DNA of 64,000 bases from Hedera helix (taxonomy: Eukaryota > Streptophyta > Magnoliopsida > Apiales > Araliaceae), in contig OX359270.1 in the NCBI GenBank assembly GCA_947179155.2, positions 636,501 through 700,500 on the forward strand, written 5' to 3'. A program made the translations under genes and the position numbers. Every line of letters begins with the position of its first letter. The stretch's first letter is position 1. The notes below the pieces were generated by a model that was not told where the DNA came from, did not search any database, and worked only from the letters and a program-made list of their open reading frames with translations. Below are positions 11,700-23,154 of the stretch, one piece after another.

Positions 11700-14600
11700 A
11701 TGTAAGGCTATGTTGTTGATTGGTTCTCTTTTGGATGAATTAGATCATTTGTGTATTACACTCATTCATGAAAAAGAATAACTCTCTTTTGAAGAAGTTT
11801 GTTCTGCTTTGTTAAACTATGAAATCTGGAAGAAAAACCATAGATAACATAAGGATGAGTCAGCTGAAGCATTAATAGTAAAAAGGCGTAGCCAAAATCG
11901 TAAATCCAAAGAAAGAGAAAAGTCTCATTTAAAATGGAGACCTAGTAAAGATGAATGTGCCTTTTGTAACGAGAAAAGACATCGGAAAAAAGATTGTCCG
12001 AAGCTGAAGAATAAAGATAAAGGGAAGGTCAAAGTCACTTCAGATGCATTTGGGCCAAATTGTGAAGATGATGAGTCAGATTTTGCTCTAGTAGATCTAC
12101 TATCTGCAACCTCGATTCGATGAGTGAATTTTGGACTCAGGTTACACTTATCATATGTGTCCACACAAGGAGTGGTTCTTCAACCATAAGAACCTAAATG
12201 ATGGAGTTGTTTTCATGGGTAACAATGAACCATGCAAAATAATTGGGATAGGTCTAATCCACTTGAAGAACATTGATGGCTCAACTAGAGTTCTGACAGA
12301 TGTCAGATACGTATCACAATTAAAGAAGAATCTCATCTCTTTAGGAGTCTTGAAATCCAAAGGCTTCACAGTGACTATGAAAGATGGAATATTGAAAGTT
12401 GTTTCTAACGCCCTCATTATAATAAAAGATACAAAAAGAAATAACTTGTATTATTATAATGGCAATACAGTTATTGAATCTTCAGTTGCAGTCTTGGGAA
12501 AGAATAAAGATTATGAGACAACTAGGTTATTGCATATGCGATTGGGGCATGCAGGTGAAAAGGCCTTGATATGTTTGGCAAAACAAGGCTTATTGAAAGG
12601 CGCAAAGACTTGCAAATTGGATTTCTATGAGCATTGTGTTCTTGGAAAGAAGAAGAAGGTGAAATTTGGCACTGCTATTCATACTACCAATGGTATTCTT
12701 GATTATGTTCATTCAGACGTGTGGGGACCTACCAAGACCGTATCCATCAGAGGTAGGCATTAGGCTGTTACTTTTGTTGATGACTTCTCAAGAAGAACAT
12801 ATGGGTCTACGTTTTGAAATCTAAAGATGATGTGCTTGATACTTTCCTTAAATGGAAAAAGATGGTAGAGACCTAAAAAGACAAAAAGATTAAGCATCTC
12901 AGAACAGATAATGGCAGTGAGTATTGTAGTGATGCTTTTTTTAAAATTGTGTCAAGACGAGGGTATTATATGTCAATTTACAGTTAGAGGTACACTGTAA
13001 CAAAATGGGGTGATAGAACGCATGAATCGGACTTTGCTGGAGAAAGTTCAATGTATGTTGTTCAATTCTGGTTGGACAAAGAATTTTTGGCTGAGGTCGT
13101 TACTTACGCATGTCATCTCATCAATTATCTACCTTTAGCTACTATTGGAGATAAAACTCCATTGGAGGTATGGTCTGGGATTCCTATCTGATTATGATTC
13201 TTTACATGTTTTTGGTTCTACTGCTTATTATCATGTGAAAGAATCTAAGTTAGATCCGAGAGCCAAGAAAACAGTTTTCTTGGGATTTGCTTAAAGGGTG
13301 AAAGGATACCATCTTTTATATTCTAGTTCGAGAAATATTGTGTTCAACAGAGATGTGACATTAGACGAGTCTTCTATGTTGAAGAAAACAAAAAGGCAGA
13401 CAAAGGATACTCCGCCGCAGGTGGAGCATACTAAGCAATAGATGGAGTTTGAAACAACAACAATCAACCCGGGTAGATTTGAACAAACAGATGTTGATAC
13501 TCATTTAATAAATGAAGAATGAGATGATGAAGGAGGTTCTACTCTGGAAACCTCAATAGGAATCAATTGCAGTTGCTAAGCTAAGATGAGAGATTCACAG
13601 ACCTGCTCGATTTGTTGACATCGTGGCCTATGCACTTCCGATTGTAAGTGATGATGCTCCTTCCACATATAAAAAGGCAGTCAAATGTTCTAAAGTTAAT
13701 TAGTGGAAGAAAGGCATAGAAGAGGAGATGCAGTCACTTTAAAAGAATCTAACTTAGGAGCTAGCTCAACTACCTAAGGGAGAAGACAATTGGGTGCAAA
13801 TGAGTGTTTGGAAAGAAAGATGGATTTTCTAACAAGAATGACATTCACTACAAGGTAAGGTTAGTGGCTAAAGGCTACACTCAAAAGGAGGGAATCAACA
13901 ATAATGGGGTATTTCCTTCAGTTGTGAAACATTCCTCCATTAGAATTTTATTGGTCTAGTAGCTCAAATGGATTTAGAACTAGTTTAACTTGATGTAAAA
14001 ACTGTATATTTACATAGAGACTTGGAAGAGAAAATCTATATGACTCAGCCAAAGGGATTCAAAGTTACTGATAAGGAAAATTTCGTTTGCAAATTGAAAA
14101 GATCGTTTTTATGGTTTGAAACAATCACCTAGGCAATGGTACAAACGATTTGATTAGTTTATGTTGGAGCAAAAATACAGAAGAAGTAAATTTGATCATT
14201 GTGTTTATTTTCATAAGGCAAGAGATGGATCTTTTATCTATTTACTCTTGTATGTTGATGATATGCTTATTGCATCAAAGAGCCTAGTTGAAATTGATAG
14301 ATTGGAAGCCAGTTGAATAAAAAGCTTGAAGTGAAAGATTTCAGTGAAACCAAGAAGATTCTTGGCATGGAAATAATAAACAAGAGACAGAATGAGAGAC
14401 AATGTTTGTTTGACTCAGAAGGAGTACTTGAAGAATATGCTACAATATTTTGACTTAAATGATTAGTCAAAGCCCGTAAGTACCCCACTTGCTCCTCATT
14501 TCAAATCTAGTGCATCTTTATCTCCACAAATAGAGGAAGAACGAAAATACATGTCAAATGTACCGTATTCTAATGCGATTAGTTGCTTGATGTATGCAAT

Positions 14601-15230
14601 GGTGTGTACAAGGCCTGACATTTCACATGCAGTTAGTGTGGTGAGCAAGTATATGCATGATCTTAGTAAAGGACATTGGCAAGCAGTAAAATGGATTTTA
14701 CGGTATTTGTTGAAAACCATAGATGTTGGTTTAGTATTTGAGAAAGATGATACTTGTAATAAGCTTGTGTTGGTTATGTAGATTCTGATTATGCTAGTGA
14801 TTTGAATAAACGACAATCGACAACTGGGTATGTGTTTACTCATGCAAAAGCACCAGTAAGTTAGAAGTCTACTTTACAGTCTACAGTGACTATGTCTACT
14901 ACAGAGGCAGAGTAAATGGCAGCTACACAGGATGTAAAGGAAGCAATTTGGTTACAAAGATTACTGGATGAATCGAGTTGTGGTTAAAATAAGATCACAA
15001 TTTTTTCTGACAGTCAGAGTGCTATTCATTTAGCAAAGAATCCAGTATTCCATTTTTGTACCAAATATATTGATGTTCAGTATCATTTTGTGCAGGAGAT
15101 TATTAGTGAATGAAGAATCTTACTTCAGAAAGTCGAGACTGTGGAAAACCCTGCAAATATACTGATTAAGGTTGTGACAAAGATCAAGTTCAGTCATTGT
15201 TTAGACTTGATTAACATTTTGAATATGTGA
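11700..15230 (+). pseudogene. copia-1 gag-pol remnants
   Basis: A CCHC zinc knuckle (CAFCNEKRHRKKDC) sits at about 11956-11997. The protease remnant starts near 12125 (ILDSGYTYHMCPHKEWF); its DSG triad is kept. An open stretch of 210 codons at 12131-12763 covers protease and the pre-integrase domain (RLGHAGEKAL near 12540). Integrase core text follows with breaks (VDDFSRR at about 12776, RTDNGSEYC at about 12901). The reverse transcriptase motif LLYVDDMLIA lies at about 14244-14273, and an RNase H segment (STTEAE then a stop) at about 14895-14912. The original protein would be a polyprotein of roughly 1300 residues; here it is cut by many stops and frame changes. Confidence 0.88.
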
Positions 15231-15318
15231 TCGCACCATTGGGTGCATTTTGAAGGCGTCGCTAATTTTGATGATTCGAAAAATTTGGTGGGACCAGCTA
15301 ATGTGTCAAGGTGGAGAT

Positions 15319-15570
15319 TTAGTATTGACTTATTTGCTTGTCCCACATCGGTGGGCAAGCTTATAAGTGGCTAACCACTTGCCTTGTAAATATGGCCCGT
15401 TGTAGTATCGTATAGGTAGATAAAATATTCTTTTTTTTTTTATTAGTTGAATATTTATTTGTAAGAGAGCCTTTTTTAAGGATCTTTTTAGTTAAATATT
15501 TTCCTCCTTTGTAATTGGTCTTCTTGGAAATTGGTCTTCTTGGAAGATAGTGAATTTTTTTAGCACATTC
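15319..15570 (+). repeat. copia-1 right LTR
   Basis: It aligns with the left LTR from TAGTATTGACTTATTT to about 15516. It is preceded by a purine-rich tract (AAGGTGGAGATTT), as expected for a polypurine tract. A short direct repeat (AATTGGTCTTCTTGGA) lies at 15513-15545 near its end. The exact end is uncertain. Confidence 0.75.
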
Positions 15571-16030
15571 GTAATTTCAAATGTGTTTGTTCCTTTTTTT
15601 TATAACTTTTTTTATGCATTATTGTTATTACTGTTAGTGCTATACTTTAATTATTGTATTCTATTGTTATTTGGTATGTTGGTTTAACTTTGTTAATGAT
15701 TATTATTATTGGTAATCATTGTTACTAATTAAACCAACTAGTTCCTTCCCTACGTTCACAACACATATATGGGTTATATTTATATACATAATTGTGTAAT
15801 GCACAGTCGACTATAACGACGGATTTTTTGGATTACGACGACAGTTCAACTGTCGCTATAGACCAGAAATAACTATGACGACGGTTGAACTGCCGTTATA
15901 GTTTAAAAAAATCATCATTATAACCAACTGTACACTATACCTCTGTATATATGGAATACAATGCCTAATTACATTTATTGTCTCAATTAAAACACAACCG
16001 GAAGCTCCACTCCTCCGAATTAGTGTTCCC
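15571..16030. repeat. Spacer with CACTA-like subterminal palindromes
   Basis: At about 15810-15905 the sequence contains GACAGTTCAACTGTC and GACGGTTGAACTGCC, short palindromes with the TATAACGACGG word. Arrays like this are typical of the subterminal regions of some plant CACTA transposons, but no terminal CACTA end or transposase is seen, so this is only a candidate remnant. The rest of the interval is unremarkable AT-rich DNA. Confidence 0.3.
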
Positions 16031-18073
16031 GATGAAAACCACCACCAGATCATACACACTCCCGGTCAATCCGACCCTGTTAACCACAAACCAGCTCCGA
16101 AACGACTTCCAACCCCGTCTCCCTCCACCTCCCGCGCCAAACCTTCCCCGGATCGGAGCCACTCATCGACGAAGCATCCCTCGACAATCCTGATCTTGGC
16201 CCGTTCCACTTGAAACTCGCACGCGACACTATAGCCTTGGGGGATGGACCTGCCAGGGCGCTGGATTATGCGCTCCGAGTTGCGAAGTCGTTCGAGCGAT
16301 GCGTTGTTGATGGCGAGCCGAGCCTCGACTTGGCGATGAGCTTGAACGTTGTGGCGGTAATTTATTGTAGCTTAGGGAGGTTTGAGGAGGCGATTCCGGT
16401 GCTGGAAAGGGCAATTAAGTTGCCTGAAGTGTCAAGGGGTGCAGATCACGCTCTGGCTGCGTTTTCAGGGTATATGCAGCTTGGTGATACTCATTCCATG
16501 ATTGGACAACTTGATCGGTCGATTGATTGTTATAAGGACGGATTAAAGATACAGATGGAGACTTTAGGAAATGCAGATCCCAGAGTCGCAGAGACTTGCT
16601 GGTAAAATTTTGTTCTTTTTTACAGTTTCAATAAGAAAATTTGTACTTCATGTTCTTTTTAGGCAAATTAGGATGTACTCTGTTTTTTGTGTTTGCTTGA
16701 TTCTTTGTCCATGAGTTTACATAGTCCTATGGGTGCTGATCTATTGAATTTTTTTTATGGAATTTGAAAAATGATCCAATTTAGAGATATAGAAGTACAA
16801 TGGATTTGAGTATAATTGGGATGAAAAGAAGCTACATTATACTGTTTGTGTCTTTATTCGTTCCAAGTAGGAAAAGAAACTGGAAAATGTATGCTTTTTT
16901 TGGTGGTGTTATTGACATTCGTCTAATTATTGTAGAAACTTGGACACAAAGCTCAGTTTGATTTTTTTTATAACTAGTATGGTTTTTGAAATTTAGTCAA
17001 GTTACAGGATATCTGAACAGCTGACAAGTTTATCAGAGAAATGGTCAAACTCGGTATGACTAGTTAAACTGAATAGTATAACAAAAGTTTGGAATGAGAA
17101 AAATTGTAAAGGAAAATTATAACTCAATTGTTGTGATTATGTATGCAAATTAGGGCGTATTGTGTTTGTTTACCATTGAGCGTCATGTAGTGAACTTTTG
17201 GTTTAGATTTTTGCTTCATGTTCTATTTGTCTGTCGTGATCTATTAAAATTTTCTTGGAATTTGAAATATGGTCCAATTTGGAATGCAGAAGTAAATGGA
17301 TCAGAGTGAAAATGTGATAAAAACAAACTACATATACTTTTTACTTATTAATTCATTCCTAGCAGTGAAATGAAACTGGAAAGTATAATGTAATATTTTG
17401 TTTCATCAACTTTAGATGACTTATAAGCTTATAAACTGTATAATATCTGACATATTGAAAGAAGATTGTATAGAGTTAATTAGAGTCAACATTTTTGGGT
17501 AATTTGTATTTGGAGGTTGAACTTTATATTTAGCGTCTTGTTTCCATCTTGGATGGTACATTTTATGAGAAATAAAATCTATAAAAGTACACTATTGTAT
17601 TAAGAGTTTTAATTAGGAATGATGTGGCTAGCACGGGGTTTCTGGTGTTTTATGTCTTTTCTAGCTCTCATTTTAGCTTTGTCCATAATTTGCATGGTTC
17701 TACTTTTTAGTCCATTTAAATGAGGCATGCATCACCATGGAAGTCGTTAAACTAAATTAGTAAAAATTTCATATTTAAAAATGACTAATGTACTTTTTGC
17801 ACCCCAAAATTTACATGTGAGACACCTATCACACCTCAGATTTTAAAAGGTCCACACTTTCACCTCAAACTTGTAATTTTAGTTTTAAATTGCACTCTTC
17901 GGGATTTTAACAGGTCACTTTTGACTGGGACTTCCGGTTTTCAATTAAAACACTACCTGCTTAAGGGGTAAAATGGTCTAAATACTTATCATGTCTTCAC
18001 TTTCATGTTTCTCTCTTCTTCAATTATCTTCTCCTTCATTCATCATGAAATCCAGCTTATAACTCATAGTTGA

Positions 18074-18546
18074 AAACAGAGGATAAGGAGGAAAATGAGA
18101 CATTCTTGTCACCTGAGTCAGCATTTTAGGAGATTAATGAAGAAAATGCACTCAAGAAAGGTTTTAGTTTCGATCTTTATGAGATAAAGTTATTGAGTAA
18201 ACATTTAGATGAAAAAGTGGTAGATGAGGATCCTGTAAAAGCCGAGACACTTAAGGGCTCAATATTTGACCCTTCCATAAAATCACCAAAGTCAGAGCCT
18301 CATACACCAAAACCACCATCTCATCATCGGAGAAAAGCTTCTGCGTTGGCAGATTATGCAGATAGTATGAGCTCAGAAGATTTTGAACAAATAGATGGTT
18401 CCAATTTAGAGGATTCTTCAGATAGTGAAAGGAATTCCCATAGAAGAAGGAGATCGCCACTGTTTAAGAGATTTGGATATCTGATAATGAGAAAAAGTTT
18501 TCATAAAACTGAACTGACCACCACTGATCAGTATGCCCTTTTCTGA
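18074..18546 (+). pseudogene. Unidentified ORF carried inside the MULE (possible captured gene fragment)
   Basis: An open frame from 18193 ends at 18546; the same frame reads upstream to about 18074 with one TAG at about 18127. The text is strongly non-random: acidic upstream (DKEENETFLSPESAF), then a proline/serine basic part (SPKSEPHTPKPPSHHRRKAS), an acidic Ser/Asp stretch (MSSEDFEQIDGSN) and an Arg cluster (RRRRSPLFKRF). It looks like part of a disordered, phosphorylatable plant protein. I do not recognise the family, and it is not the MULE transposase. Pack-MULEs often carry such captured exons, so this is the most likely origin. Confidence 0.5.
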
Positions 18547-19382
18547 AACCACAACATTATTATTATATTTTTTCCTAAATTGTTAATTGGGGATGTGATG
18601 TTAAGGAAGCAACAAACTATGAAATTGGATGTCAATAATTAAACAAAATATTACATTAAAACAAATTAAAGCCCAGAAGCCTACAATCCCAATCTTAGCT
18701 AACAATCTTCTTCCTCATTATCTCTACTGCTCGATCCTAAGGTTTTGGAAAGCCCCAACTTCAATTTCATCATCAATCTCTATCTAAACCATCTTAATCA
18801 GTAATTTGGGTTTAGACTTTGGCTTTCTACCTCCGATCGCTACGAGCAATTCAGATCAGTAGCCTCAGTTGACAGATCCGGCGATTCTCTACCTCTTCAT
18901 CATGATTATATATATCAGCTTGTTTGATATTTTTGAATGCAGAGTATTCAAAACTTAGTTTGATATTTTTGGGTATGTTTGTATTGTGAATTTGCTTGTA
19001 TTTGTTAAAGACTAGACGAAGATGAACAATCTGCATCATGGGAAAGATGTTTTTTTATTTTACTTTTATTTATGATTTTACACTTTAATTTAGGGAAAAT
19101 GTTCAAATCTTTTTTAAAATTCTATTTTGTAGTTACACATATATACTAATTTTGTTTTATATTTTAGCTTTATTTAATTTTTTTGAATATATAATTTATG
19201 AAATTTTACTCATTTTAAAAAAATATTTATATTATATATTTTTTTATCTTATTTAAAAGGGAAGAGAGAGATAATTAGCAAAAAAAATAAAAGTTAAGAG
19301 AGAACTGAATTAACCTTATTGCCCCTAAAAAAGTGACACGTGCGCCACTTCCAGTCAAAAGTGACTAGTTAAAAGTCCAGAG

Positions 19383-20010
19383 TAGGGATGAAAATGATCT
19401 CGAGTCGATCCGAACACTCTGATGCTCAAGCTCGAGTCGGATCAGAAAATTTGTGTTCAGGTTCGACTCGAATTCGAAATGATAATTTCTAAGGCTGCTC
19501 AAGTTCGACTCGATGAATTATTCGATACTACTCGGCTCGAAATTACTCAACTCGTTTTCACAACGAGTAATTCGCGAGTCTCTATTCGAGCTCGAATCTG
19601 AGATGGATCACACCAAAATGAGACATAAAAATGAAAACTTAGAAAAATTTCAATTTTATTTATATATAAAAATACAAGTTACAAAAATTACAATGATAAA
19701 TTTATAATATTAATTATACTATAATACAATTTCTAGTAACATCATTATATTTATCAAATGTCATACATCGAACCCCTAAACGAGTAGGGTTCATTGAATA
19801 AGGATCGAGTATTGATCAGATGAAGGCAATGTACTCGAACCCTAAAACGAGCGAACAGTGTGCTGCTCAGATTCGAGTTCAGTATTATAATCCCATAAAC
19901 GAGCTTGACTCGTATTCGGCTCGGATGCCTACCGAATCCGAGCCCCGGATCATATTCTCGAGTCGAATCCGAGTCGGGTACCGAGTAACTGGGACCGATT
20001 TTCACCCCTA
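19383..20010. mobile_element. hAT-type non-autonomous element nested in the MULE
   Basis: The left end reads TAGGGATGAAAAT and the right end ATTTTCACCCCTA, imperfect inverted repeats. A perfect 8-bp target duplication GTCCAGAG flanks it (19375-19382 and 20011-20018), as expected for the hAT superfamily. The subterminal regions are full of CTCGAGTC/GACTCGAG-type words in both orientations. No transposase is present; length 628 bp. Confidence 0.92.
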
Positions 20011-20227
20011 GTCCAGAGAGTGCAATTTAGAATTAAAAATAGAAGTTTACGGTGGAAATATGGGCCTTTTAAAGTCTGGGATGTGACAGATGTCTGACAT
20101 GTAAACTTTGGAGTGCAAAAAGTACATTAGTCTTTAAAAATTTACTGAGCTACTTGATCTACTTTGTTCGTGATTAGTGTTATATACTTTTGGTTGGTTC
20201 GATTGACGCTCCTCCTATTGTTGTCGG

Positions 20228-20642
20228 CAATGTTTTCAAATTCGGACCGGTTATTGAACCGGAAGGGGTACTGGGTGGATTGTTCACTGATCCAACTAGT
20301 GGTCGAACCGTTATTGAACCAGTGATGTTATAAATGCATAAAAAATATATTATTAATAATTAATAAAATTTTAAAATATCTAATTTTTTGTAAGCTAAAA
20401 TATATTGAAATAATGTTATAATATTAATAAAAATATATAATTTTAAAAATAAAAATATTTTTGTATTAAAAAATACTTTAAAACCGGGTCAACTAACCAG
20501 TTGAACCATTGGTTTGATCGGTGGTCAACCTGGTTTTGACCGGGTCGGTGAAAACCGATTTTTTTGGGCCAAACTAGATCGGCGTGCCAATCGGTTCCGG
20601 CTTTTGACTGGTTGGACCGCCGGTCCGGGTTTTAAAACTATG
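20228..20642. mobile_element. hAT-type MITE in the KLCR intron
   Basis: The left end reads CAATGTTTTCAAATTCGGAC and the right end reads CCGGTCCGGGTTTTAAAACT then ATG; they form imperfect inverted repeats. The flanks GTTGTCGG (20220-20227) and GTTGTCGA (20643-20650) form an 8-bp target duplication with one mismatch. Subterminal words ACCGGTT/AACCGG recur in both orientations. Length 415 bp, no coding capacity. Confidence 0.85.
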
Positions 20643-22270
20643 GTTGTCGATAGTTGTTCGACTTTTTTATTTTTATTATTGTCTTTCCACCTTTTTTATT
20701 ATTTTAAAATAGACAAATTTATCATCAACATATCAGAAGTAAATTGCTCTTACTTAAAATACTGCAGTTTGTCGGTTCTAACTTCTAATTCTTTGTTTTC
20801 TCAAAGAAGGTTAGAAAATAATTAAAATAAATAATTTTTTTAGTTAATTATTGCTAAACAAAACGATTAGATTTATTCTTCATGCAGAATATTTGAGGTT
20901 AGTCTTGTGGGCTCACAACTTACAAAAGTTAGATTGACAGTTTGTTTCAAAGTTACATCTGTAATTTAATCTTACCTAATATTTTTGAATATTAAATATG
21001 ATAATACTTCAAATGTATAAGTTAACATATTAGTATAGGCACTTCGGGACACTCGTTTTGTGATACCGCTTTACGAATTGGGTACTTAGGTCAAATGGTT
21101 TCTGATGCTGTTGCTTACCCTAAAACTATATAAAGAAGTAATTTGTTTGCTTTATTTCAGAAATTTAGATGTTCAAATTAAACACTAGCTTGGCTGCAGG
21201 AGCAGTTATGCAAGACCCTGTGGAGTTAACATTTTAATACCTTGAACTCAATTTAAATGTTTGACTACCCTCGTTTTCTGTTTTTAGTAAAGTCCATTAT
21301 TTGAATTCTTACGTTGGTGCTCTATGTTTTCGAATATGAACTAAATTCAATGCGGACATTGACAGGTACTTAACTGGGCCCATGTTCAAGCAATGCAATT
21401 TGATGAAGCGGATAAAGTGTGCAAGAAAACCCTTGAAATCCACCGTGAACATAGTGCACCTGCATCTCTTGAAGAAGCAGCTGACTGCCGGTTGATGGTC
21501 CTCAAATGTGAGGCTAAAGGAGATTCTGAATCTGCCCCTGAACACCTTGTACTTGCCATCATGGCAATGATTGCCAATGGACAAGACAATGAGGTTACTG
21601 CTATTGATGTCAGCATTGGCAATAACTACACGTCCTTATCTCGCTTCGACGAGGCTGTTTTCTCTTACCAGAAGGCATTCACCATCTTCAAATCGTCTAA
21701 GGGTGACAACCACCCTTCAGTTGCCTGTGTCTTTGTACGGCTGACTGATCTATACTACAAGACAGGCAAGTTGCGAGTGTCCAGATCTTATTGTGAAAAT
21801 GCCCCAAGGATTTATGCAAAACCAGTGCCTATAACCACTGCAGAAGAGATCGCAAGTGGAATGACTTAAATTTCTGCCATCTATTAATCTTTCAATGAAC
21901 CTGAGGAGGCATTGAAGTTCTTGCAGAAGGTAATGAAACTATTGTAAGATAAAGCAGGGCAGCAAAGTACAATTGCAGGAATAGAAGTACGGATGGGTGT
22001 TATGTTTTACATGCTGGGAAGGTTTGAAGAAGCACGGAGCTCGTTTGAGAGTGCTTGCGTATTTAACATAGAAGTTCATGTATAGGGTTATTTTCTAATT
22101 TGGCCACTCTTGTTTTTAGGCTTTCAATTTTATTTATTTTTTATTGAGTTTATAATTTGTTTCATTGTTTTATTGGATTGTATTTGTGATTTTGAAAATC
22201 TTAGGGGGGGAAATGTTCAATTTATTTTTGTTTTCCTATCTAACAAAAGGTTGTGTTATATGGTTCTCAA

Positions 22271-23154
22271 TGTTGGAAAACTCCTCTATTAGAATAGTTT
22301 ATGATAAATTAAATAACAAATCATGCTAAATAAATAATGTAATTTAATTAAATAAATAATAATCACAAAAATTAATAGCACGAGAATAAACTAAATACAA
22401 AATATTAATTTTTACGTGAATTTTTTTCAAAAATTAATAGGTAAAAATCAAGGGTTAAGTTTCACAAAAATCTATTATAATCACGGTAAGTATGGATAAT
22501 TTTTTTAAGTAAACAACCAAAAAATTGAAATATTATAAAATTAAGAGATTATAAGAATATTTTAATTTAAATAAAAATTTAAATTATCTCACCACAAAAA
22601 AAATTTCTGAATTAATTAATTTTTTTTAATAATTAATTGATTTAAATAGATAGCGACATTCGTAAATAAACCTTCACGACTCTTAATTTTCTTCCGTTCC
22701 CTAATGAAATAACATTCACTGTTGCAGTGGTTTTTTTCTACAGAAAACCAATACCACAACTGCCTCATAATTATTATAACTTTTTGTTGCACAAAGACTT
22801 CTAGCCACATAAGTCCCATATATATAATATATATTGTAACTCCAATTTGGTTTTGGAACAAACCCACCGTAATTTACTTTTCAATTTGACTTAGGTAAAA
22901 CAAAGGAATCTTCCTTTTAATTTTAACCCCACACGGATATCTCCCTGTTCTTAATCAAACCAATTCATTATAGCTTTATGAATTTACATAATCGCCACAT
23001 GCATGCATTCACGCGGTTTTAATAATAACCTAACCAAAACTTGATTTCCAATTAATGAGTTTTGATCCCATGTATCACATACACAATAAAATAAAAAAAT
23101 ACTCCTAATTTTAATTAAGATAATCTCATAAATTTGGACTCCACAAACCCAACA
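22271..23154 (-). repeat. copia-2 3' LTR (minus orientation)
   Basis: It aligns over its length with 37841-38742; common landmarks are TTTATGATAAATTAAATAAC near the left end, TTTGGTTTTGGAACAAAC in the middle and TTTTAATTAAGATAATCTC near the right end. Ends are TG and CA. Confidence 0.9.

Larger units (their letters stand above)
11475..15570 (+). mobile_element. Degenerate Ty1/copia retrotransposon (copia-1)
   Basis: Two direct repeats of about 200 bp bound the element: 11475-11671 and 15319-15516 or slightly beyond. Both carry the landmark TCCCACATCGGTGGGCAAGC near the start and TAGATAAAATATTC in the middle. Between them, remnants of gag, protease, integrase, reverse transcriptase and RNase H occur in the copia order. 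The 5' gag part and the primer binding site appear deleted, because the left LTR runs almost directly into mid-gag sequence. Numerous stops and frameshifts show that it is inactive. I could not see a matching target duplication. Confidence 0.9.
17783..20132. mobile_element. Mutator-like element (MULE) in the KLCR intron
   Basis: The ends are long inverted repeats: the left reads GACTAATGTACTTTTTGCAC and the right is its near reverse complement ending GTACATTAGTC. Inverted similarity extends about 150 bp inward, through the TTTTGACTGG region. Perfect 9-bp target duplications TTTAAAAAT flank both ends (17774-17782 and 20133-20141), the hallmark of the Mutator superfamily. No transposase is seen, so it is non-autonomous. 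A hAT element has inserted in its right inverted repeat. Without that insert the MULE is about 1.7 kb. Confidence 0.92.
16083..22085 (+). pseudogene. Kinesin light chain-related (KLCR/CMU) TPR protein pseudogene
   Basis: KLCR/CMU proteins are plant TPR proteins at cortical microtubules; they anchor microtubules against cellulose synthase movement and work with IQD proteins. Exon 1 (about 16083-16603) encodes PLIDEASLDNPDLGPFHLKL, then TPR text including SLNVVAVIYCSLGRFEEAIP and DPRVAETC. It ends at a GT donor. The next homologous exon starts after an AG at 21365 and continues with AHVQAMQFDEADKVCKKTLE, TAIDVSIGN and SYQKAFTIFKSSKGDNHPSV. The gene is broken: a one-base loss near 21375-21385 shifts frame, three in-frame TAA codons occur at about 21867, 21882 and 21948 where the family has Glu, and homology stops near 22060, before the last third of the family protein. 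The N-terminal frame upstream of 16083 is also interrupted. The intron between the exons is 4.8 kb and holds three transposons. Confidence 0.88.
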
